Part shown: in pieces, positions 57,350-64,000 of the stretch
How positions within the stretch are numbered: position 1 is the stretch's first letter
Layout: every line of letters starts with the position of its first letter
Source of the DNA: Anniella stebbinsi
Taxonomy: Eukaryota > Chordata > Lepidosauria > Squamata > Anniellidae
Direction of reading: 5' to 3'
Assembly: GCA_029215795.1 (NCBI GenBank)
Contig: JARDYH010000001.1
Location: forward strand, 224,319,654-224,383,653
Length of the DNA stretch: 64,000 nucleotides
Notes under the pieces: generated by a model
The model's input: the letters and a program-made list of their open reading frames with translations, nothing else
Told to the model about the DNA's origin: nothing
Database searches by the model: none
Made by a program: the position numbers and the translations under genes

Positions 57350-57920
57350 GTTTGCATGTAACAACAATCCAGGGTTGTCGTTGACTCATGGGTTGCCATT
57401 ACGTGCAAATCCTACACTATGATTAAACTATACGTTGTTAACTACAAACAACCAGAAAGCATGACAGCCCACCATGGCTTAATTTAGCCACAGAGATTGA
57501 CATGTTATGCCAGGCACCTGTGAGTGCCCCTGCTTGCCATGGTTTGCCATGTCATGCGAACCTGGCATCATGGGTTGTTTGAGGAGGTAGACAAAACTCA
57601 AATAACCCTAAAACAAACTATGGCTTATTTGCTCCTCGAGCAAACCACAATGCCAGGTTCGTATGACACAGAAAGCTAGGAGCATGCTGCCACTGCCTGC
57701 ATATTCAAAATGGTGGCTGCCGCACTCCACTAAGCCCCATGGGGAGATTAACCCATAATGGATTAGTATTATGTATGAACAGTCTCATGGTTTGTTGTGT
57801 TCTGAACTCTGGATTGTTCATGGTTAGTGCAAGGTTTACATGTAGGATAACCTATGATTCAACAACAAGCCATGACAACCCATACTCAACCCATACTAAG
57901 GGTTATTACATGTGAACCAG
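57350..57920. mobile_element. Composite of foldback elements
   Basis: Repeated opposed words, including 'gtttgcatgtaacaacaatccagggttg', 'gtcatgcgaacctggcatcatgggttgtttg' with its partner 'caaaccacaatgccaggttcgtatgac', and the right end 'gggttattacatgtgaacc'. At least two related elements appear nested. Confidence 0.55.
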
Positions 57921-58194
57921 ATCAGAGTCTTCTTAATTGGCTTAGAATACTTGGCTACTTTGGGAGCAAATGCCAGGAACTAGGTTTGGACATAACCCTA
58001 AGTTTTTCCTTGCTGGTGAGTTCCTTGTTACTGAGGACACTCCAACTGGTTGGAGGAGCCAAGGAGGAGTGATCAGGCAGTGTCCAGCAGCATACTTACT
58101 CAGGAATAAAAAGTGAGGATTCTCCAGAATTCTGCCTCATTGTGTTGTGCTCCCAAAGTTTCATGTCATTATAATTTCAAATAAAAAAGTTATG

Positions 58195-58796
58195 CACGTG
58201 TTTCCCCCAATGCAAACCTATGGGTAAAAAAGCAGACAAGATGACGGCACGGAGGCCCGGTCAACCAGCTGTCAATAAAGTTGCACTATCTTTAATAAAT
58301 TCATATAAAATCAAGGGTTGGAGGGATCGATCTCAAATTTCATACACATGTCTAGCACATGTTGCTACACATATGTGCCAAATTTCAGATCAATCCCTCC
58401 ACCCCTGTATTTTATATGATTTTTTAAAAGATCCTGCAACTTTTTGACAGGTCTGAATGAACACACGTGGCGAGCTGTCATTCTGACCTGTCAGAACTTA
58501 AATGATCTTAAATAAATTCATATAAAATTGAGGGTTTGAGGGATCGATCTCAAATTTCATACACACACTTAGGCATACCCCATAAGAACTGTGACCAGGT
58601 TTCAAGCCTCTAACTTTGAAAATACAAAAGTTATAGGCTTATTTATATGGTGGTCCGGTAATCTGAAAAAAATCCGGGCTGAAAATTCTGGATCGGATAT
58701 TTATGAGAGGTTTTTCTATCGTATCATTATCGTTAATCGGATGTCCAATAATGACCTTATCGTATCGGACATTTTAACGATATGATGCACATCCCT
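58195..58796. mobile_element. Left-truncated relative of the 51202-51941 element
   Basis: The right end 'cggacattttaacgatatgatgcacatcccta' matches the TATCGG-rich right end of the 740-bp element, and 'tttcccccaatgcaaacctatggg' matches its interior. No TAGGGATGTG left end is visible. The interior holds two direct copies of 'aaattcatataaaat...gggatcgatctcaaatttcatacaca' (58292 and 58516) and an inverted relative at about 58380-58435. Confidence 0.65.
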
Positions 58797-58976
58797 AGTT
58801 TAAGGTGTCTTCTAAACAGGGCCTTTGTCTTTTTTGGCAATACGTAAGTGGCCACTCTACGCATGATGGCAGAGTTACAGGCAAAGGGCACTTTAACCTC
58901 TTCCTTCTCCACCATGAACAGCAACACAGGCTTTCCCAGGGCCCTCTTCTTATTATGCAGTTTGATTACTTACTTC

Positions 58977-59008
58977 AAATCATTGGTAAATGGCTTTACC
59001 AATGATTT
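58977..59008. repeat. Perfect 14-bp hairpin
   Basis: AAATCATTGGTAAA (58977-58990), loop TGGC, then the exact complement TTTACCAATGATTT (58995-59008). Confidence 0.85.
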
Positions 59009-59009
59009 G

Positions 59010-60564
59010 TCTGATTAGCCCCCCCTAGGCATTTCGCCTCCATAATTTTATTTGTCGGAAGCACATCTCACTGGTGTTGTTCACACTGGGGTGGGAGAAA
59101 GTGGCTTGCACTGTCCTCTGTATGACTTCTTGGTTCACACTGGTGAAGGCAGCCAACATCAAAGAGAACTGCTCTTGAGATCTGAGGCTATGCTGAGAGT
59201 CAGATGGAAAGAAGCCTCTATGGCCACTTTGCGCTTCCACAAGTCTATTCCTAGCTTAAAAGCATCACCCTAATAGTAGCACTTGTCAAGTATTCAGATG
59301 TAAGTGTGAATGTCCCAGAGATGCTAGTGATCCTTATCATAAGGAAATAGAAATGCCAATCCCAGAAAACACTCTTCTAGGATCCAAAAAAGCTTTGGTT
59401 TAAGAGAAGGGCTAAGGCACCCATCCACTAATTCACTCATCCACCAAAAAGCATGTGAATGTTAGGTTGACCCACCTTCACCTCTTCACCACGTAAGCAG
59501 TAAACACATTCTACAGCTTTATGTACGGTCGTACCTCCATGCACCCACACTTTTTTCTCCCTTGGTTTTTCATGCCCAATCCTGTTCTCCTGCAGGTTGG
59601 GAAACCCTTGCAAATTCTAAAGATTTAATTTAGTAATTTGAAGCACAGTCAAGCTGTTGCAAAGGCCTATGCATATTTACTCACATGCCGGCTTTCTTGC
59701 CTGCCCCTTCCTCTTGCTAATCCCCATCTGCCCCCAGACCAAGGGAAAGTATGGGAGATGGAGGCTAAGTTGTAGGTAAGTGAGCACAATATGCGAGACA
59801 GTAGAACATCATGTTAACTTCTGCACCATGTAAGCATTAAAGACTACAGCCTTAACTTACAACTACCATGCTGTTTGGTGCAAGGCTGAATTTGTAAATG
59901 CCTTAACATTTCTATTAAATTGGAGGTCTTTGATCCTAGGATTGACTACTTTTTTGAAGAGGAAATTCACTGAAGAGGAAATTCACTGAACTACATCAGC
60001 CTTCTTGGGGCAGAGAGGAGGGGAGATGAAAATGTTGGCTTTGCTGCAGCTCTATGAAAAGTAGCATTTATACCATGCCTTGTTTTGAAAGTACTCCACA
60101 TATATCAGTAGTTTTTACATCAACCTTGTAAAGAAATCTCTGTGTATCTGCCTAGTTCACCCAATAGTTCAAGATGTATATGAGGCATATATCCTTCGTC
60201 CTATCTGCTGTTCACTGCTCTGAAATCTTTTGGATGTGGAGCCGTATGCAAATATTGTAAATAAAATGAAATAATTCATAAATATAACTACTCTGTCATT
60301 GTTATTCCCATAGTGCCCTGAGGAAGGAGTGTAGGGACATAAAGCTGAAAGGATGTGGCTTACAAGAACTGATGAATACTCAGTTATGAAAGACTGCAAG
60401 TCAAGTGAATATGGCAGAAATCTCAAAACACAAAGCAGATCACTTAAGGAAATAAGCCAAACCACAGACTATAACAGTATACTGAAAGAGTTAAGCAAAC
60501 AGAACACATGTATGTATCTTACAGATAGGGAATAGATGCAGAGATAACCTGAGTTTCTCTGAGT
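59010..60564. other. Intronic spacer with a 16-bp tandem duplication
   Basis: 'Gaagaggaaattcact' is duplicated at about 59957-59988. Nothing else recognised. Confidence 0.45.
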
Positions 60565-60932
60565 CTGTTCACACATAATGCTAAGCCATGGTGGGTGGCT
60601 AACTTAGGTGGTTATGCAAACAACCTACTGTGCTCCCTTCAGACGATGAAGAAAACAAGCTATACAGAATAGTTTACTTTACCACCGCCCCTTCTCCTCC
60701 TGTAGTCCCCCTGCCCAGGCAGGAAGGTGTCCCAGCTTCCTTTGCAGCAGGAATAGAGACTGCTTGAGAGGAGCAGAGTGGTAGTAGCGTTTTTTTGGCC
60801 GCTTTTGCTGAGCAGCTTTGTAGGTGATCTCCGTAACCCATAGTGGTGCAAAAGACAACATGCTAACTCACCATAGGTAAAATAATCCCCAATGCAGACC
60901 GTGGCTTAGCATGATGTGTGAACAGGCCCTCT
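60565..60932. mobile_element. Foldback element, 'ctgttcacacataatgctaagcc' family
   Basis: Left 'ctgttcacacataatgctaagccatgg' pairs with the right 'ccgtggcttagcatgatgtgtgaacag'. The unrelated GC-rich core (60680-60830) has no stable coding frame. Confidence 0.75.
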
Positions 60933-61303
60933 TTCTCCATTTTTCATTCACTCACAGGTACACACATTCACACACAGCAGCACACATACATATTCCATGT
61001 CTCCGTCAAACACTCACAGTCACACACTCCTTTCCTTTTCTACCTTTTCTCCTTCCTACTGACTTCAACAGCTCCAAACTTCCTCAATCTGCAGCAACCA
61101 TTTGGGGAGGGGGTGGTCCACAAGGGGAACTTCAATCTTGTGATAAGCATGTGCTGAATAAGTTCCCAAGCCTTTACTTAAATAAATGCTTTTCATGTGA
61201 ACTTTAAAATCTTGTATCTTCATAGGAGTACACAACCATTTTCCATCAAACTATGAAGATCAAGATGTTTGCAGCATCCTTACATTTTTTAAAGGGTCTA
61301 AAG

Positions 61304-61807
61304 CAGGGGTGTTGAACCTCTTTCAGCCCAAGGGCCAAATTCAATTTCATGGAAGCTCTTGGGGGCAACATTCCAAGGGTGGGAGGAGCCAAAGTCAAAG
61401 GGAGTGGGGTGTATTTTAAGCGTATTTTAGCTTAAAGCTCTTACTGGGCCTGTTCACACAACATGCTAAGCCATGGTTAGGCTGCTATCCCTTTTGCAAC
61501 AAATGGTTAGGAATGGTTCACATGACATGCTAAGCCATAATGTTTAGCTCAAAATACTTAGCCACCATGGTTTAGCATATCATCTGAACAGGGTCACTAT
61601 CAGAAATTAAACCATAGGGGAGGCATTTCAGTTTTTTAGAATCAATGGGGGGAGCACAAAATGCAGGAAAGCACCAAAAAAGCAACCATCAGGGAAAGGT
61701 GGGTGTGGCCATGAGAAAGGGTGTGGTCATCTGAGGAATCTAGAGGACTGTATTGCGACCAGAGGCAGGCAAGATTTAGCCTGCAGACCTAAAGCTTAAC
61801 ATCCCTG
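61304..61807. mobile_element. hAT-like non-autonomous element with nested MITE
   Basis: Ends CAGGGGTGTTGAACCTC and (reverse complement) CAGGGATGTTAAGC. Flanks GTCTAAAG and ATTTAAAC share five of eight bases in register. The interior matches 29975-30200. A MITE splits it at 61445-61602. Confidence 0.7.
61445..61602. mobile_element. Nested foldback MITE
   Basis: 'Gggcctgttcacacaacatgctaagccatggtt' pairs with 'accatggtttagcatatcatctgaacagggtc'. The middle part matches 25427-25615. Confidence 0.75.
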
Positions 61808-62149
61808 ATTTAAACTGACAAAAGGAGAATCTGAACATGTTCTTCAAAGTAAAATCTTTAAACTGCTGTGGTTCCACCATATTTATCCAGTTTTTGGACA
61901 GCTTGTAACCCACAGTGACATATTCCACACAGCTGGGGCAAATCAACTTGGTTTTATAATGAACAGAATGTTCAGGTGCTATAATGGAAGAGCACTGATA
62001 GAGCCCTCTTCTCCACTTGTACGTATGGCTCCTCTGCCCATATAATAAGGGACACATGCGTTCAGTCCCAAAGTATCCTTTTAAAAAATCAAAGTACATC
62101 ACTCCCACTCCTCTTTGGGCTATATCTCTGTGAGCTGAAAAATACTCCA

Positions 62150-62800
62150 GAGCAATGTATATGCTTGTAAGAGTGTGTGTGTGTGCATGAGTCTCCACAT
62201 GCAAGTCATGCTAACATAGCCTCTGTGTGCGGGTAAATTCACCCCCCCCCCAGAAACAGAGAGATTCCCAACGGGGGGGGGGGGAGTGCGTGCACACTCA
62301 TACATGGGAAAGAGAAAATTCCTCCAACCACACAGCCTGTGAATGAGAGATGCAGAGAATTCCAAACAGCTACTCTGCTTGTGTGTGTGTGTGTGACAGA
62401 GGGAGGGAGAGAATCCCTCAGCAGACAGCCTGTCTGAGAGAGAGCACCCCAACATACAGTGTGTGCGTGTGTGCAACAGAAAGAACCCTTACAACCACCC
62501 CTCACATGTGTGCAAGAGAACCTCCAAGAGACAGCCAGTATGGGTGTGAAAGCGTGTGCGTGCGCTCACGCATCTGAGTGACAGACAGAGAGAAAGAGTC
62601 CCCAACAGTGACTGGAAAGCCATATATGTGTGAGAACACACATAAGTTCCCCATTAGACAATCAGTGTGCTAGAGACACACACAGATGCAGAGGAGCAGA
62701 GAGATCCCCCCCCCCCCACACACACACAGCCTCTGTAAGAGAGCGAGAGGAGGGAACGGCCACATAACCTGTGCGAGAGAGGACAGCCATGGACCTGCGG
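62150..62800 (+). repeat. Degenerate minisatellite-like array
   Basis: Irregular units of roughly 45-65 bases around the theme 'acagcctgtgtgtgtgagagaga...ttcccaac': for example 'cacacagcctgtgaatgagagatgcagag', 'gacagcctgtctgagagagagcacc' and 'cacagcctctgtaagagagcgag'. G or C runs lie at about 62248-62258, 62274-62284 and 62707-62718. It lies in intron 1, 0.5 kb from the exon. Confidence 0.55.
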
Positions 62801-63287
62801 CATCCTTTGAACCAGCCAGGGCACCGTGCAACCAGTATTCCCAACTGTCTTGCCCCACACAAAGGCGAGACCCCCACCCCGCTTCCAATACCCATAGGCC
62901 TCTCGCCCTATTCCTTATTCCATTTGGGGGGAAAAACAAGAAGAAACGCAGGCAGCCACGCACATCCTGAACTCGTGTGGCACTCAGCTCCCTCGCTCGC
63001 GCCCACCCACCCAGCCACCTCCAGCACCGCTGCTCCTCCAAAGCACCGGAGCATGCCAAGGCGGCCACAAGGATGCTTCTAACTCCAACCATGTTGGATC
63101 TGTGTGTTTTTCAGCGATGCCTCCCCGATGCCTGCCATAGAAAGGAGCACGAAGAGCATCAACGCGCGCGCGTGTCTGTGTCGTGTGCCCCCCCCCCCCC
63201 GCACCCCCGGCTTGGCTTTGCGGCGCAATGTCTACATCCATCCTTTCCCCTACCCCCCCCCCCCCATCACCTTCGGCAGCTTCTCAC

Positions 63288-63335
63288 CGTGGGCAGCAGC
63301 GGCTCCATCTGCGCCCCTTGGTCTTTAATCTCCAT
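63288..63335 (-). CDS. SLC4A10: SLC4A10 first coding exon (partial gene, 16 codons)
   Basis: SLC4A10 (NBCn2/NCBE) is a plasma-membrane Na+-driven bicarbonate transporter of the SLC4 family, mainly neuronal. The minus-strand ATG at 63335-63333 has a purine at -3 and G at +4. It opens a frame reading MEIKDQGAQMEPLLPT, which matches the SLC4A10 N-terminus as I remember it. Translation stops being exonic at ACG|GTGAGA, a good donor in phase 0 (GT at 63287-63286). An in-frame TGA at 63434-63432 confirms that no longer N-terminus is encoded in this exon. In the family the next exon starts with Arg-Asn-Asp-Glu-Glu; it was not found in this window. These residues are cytoplasmic, before the large N-terminal domain and membrane segments, so no motif function is visible here. 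Confidence 0.85.
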
Positions 63336-63620
63336 CTTCTGCGTCTTTGGAATGGGCACCTCGTTCGCTCTTGTCTCTGCAGTGGTCGTGGTGGTGGCGG
63401 CGTCGGCGGCGTCTGATTCTCCTTCGGTGTGTCACCCAGCCAGAGGTAGCCCCGGCAGCGCCGTTCGCTCTGCTTAGTATTCGGATCAGGTAGCTCTGAA
63501 GCAGGAGGCAGTCGCACGCCCCGACTCACCGGCAAGTCACATGGCTTCTACTCACACCCGGGAGGAGGAGGAGGAGAGGAGGCTGCTACTGCTGCCTTCT
63601 CCAGTAGCTGCTCAGCTCTG
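63336..63620 (-). other. SLC4A10: Probable SLC4A10 5' untranslated region
   Basis: Minus-strand sequence between the CpG-island promoter signals and the ATG. It contains GCC/ACC repeats ('gccgccgacgccgccaccaccacgacc') just upstream of the coding start and the in-frame TGA at 63434-63432. The outer limit is a guess. Confidence 0.5.
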
Positions 63621-63799
63621 GTGGGAACCCAGATAGCAGAACGGGGGGAAATTAAAAAGTGGATCGACCCGCCTCCCCAGCATCCTGGCGGCGGCGAAGG
63701 AGCCCCTCTCTGCCAAACTCTAGCATCCGAGCAGAGAACACTTCTAGCCCCAGTTCAGCCCAAGTCACGACTACCCAAATATCACTGCATTTGGCAAGC

Positions 63800-63905
63800 C
63801 TATACAGCCAATGCTCCCAGGCAAGAGTGGGCAAGTTGTGGCCCTGCAACTTCCATGATCTCTCACCATTGGCTATGCTGGCTAGGGCTGTAGGCCCAAA
63901 GAGCC
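63800..63905. mobile_element. Half of a palindromic repeat upstream of the gene
   Basis: 'Gcaacttccatgatctctcaccattggctatgctggctagggctgtaggccc' resembles one arm of the 'aactcccatgatccc...ggctggggctgatgggagttg' MITE class related to 28148-28283. Confidence 0.45.
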
Positions 63906-64000
63906 AGAGGGCTGATCTACAGCAAGCAGGATATAACACTTTGAAAACGATTTGAAAATGGTATGTGTAATGTGTCCTGGGCCCAAACAGTGAGCCTATC

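Larger units (their letters stand above)
62900..63700. promoter_or_regulatory. CpG island over SLC4A10 exon 1
   Basis: The segment is GC-rich and retains many CpGs (for example 'gctcgctcgcgccc', 'caacgcgcgcgcgtg', 'ggcggcgtcggcggcgtc'), unlike the CpG-poor surroundings. Long C runs lie at 63187-63200 and 63253-63265. On the minus strand, a GC box 'gaggcggg' (about 63668-63675) and 'ctttttaatttc' (about 63648-63659) lie upstream of the exon. The transcription start cannot be fixed from sequence. Confidence 0.7.

Noticed and set aside
62977..63477. 166-codon plus-strand frame over the CpG island
   Set aside because: It is antisense to SLC4A10 exon 1 and made of GC-rich low-complexity codons (Pro, Ala, Ser, Val runs).

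Overview
The window is nuclear DNA from a vertebrate, most likely a squamate reptile (probably a lizard). The repeat set supports this. There are CR1 LINE 3' ends with the '...gtgctggactagatggacc...ttcttatgttctta' signature, L2-like LINE tails ending in 'accgcccagagagc...ggcggtatacaaatgtaataaata', tRNA-derived SINEs, a Penelope-like element and a dense set of short foldback (MITE-like) hAT-type elements. No bacterial or organellar gene organisation is present.

The only host coding sequence I can name is at the far right on the minus strand. Sixteen codons (63335 to 63288) read MEIKDQGAQMEPLLPT and end at a GTGAGA splice donor. This matches my memory of the N-terminus of SLC4A10 (Na+-driven chloride/bicarbonate transporter, NBCn2/NCBE). 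An in-frame TGA lies 99 bases upstream of the ATG, and the exon sits in a CpG island (about 62.9-63.7 kb). The gene runs leftward, so most or all of positions 1-63287 is probably its first intron, and 63700-64000 is upstream flank. I found no second SLC4A10 exon. One candidate unannotated exon (14300 to 13925, minus) has a very long polypyrimidine tract, a good acceptor and a good donor. If spliced after exon 1 it would stop translation after four codons.

The intron is mostly mobile-element debris. 1-9 kb: an L2-like end, a CpG-dense 363-bp element and a reversed Penelope-like element. 9-15.9 kb: repeat-poor, possibly conserved or regulatory. 15.9-21.3 kb: L2 and CR1 fragments, with nested insertions and a 20-bp minisatellite. 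21.36-26.26 kb: a 4.9-kb decayed DNA transposon with about 465-bp terminal inverted repeats and a broken minus-strand gene. That gene has an acidic nuclease-like motif (EEAD...SNDTD) and a C-terminal CXC (tesmin/TSO1-like) cysteine cluster. 27-50 kb: many foldback elements, CR1/SINE copies, a second 363-bp CpG-dense element and two LTR-like insertions. 51-61.8 kb: several hAT-like elements, some with recognisable 8-bp target duplications. 62.1-62.8 kb: a degenerate minisatellite next to the CpG island.

The long-inverted-repeat transposon is the strongest candidate for an under-described system. The word-dense non-autonomous elements (GCGC-rich, GATC-rich, TATCGG-rich) and the candidate truncating exon are the next most interesting. 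Family names rest on recognised motifs and memory; no database search was run.
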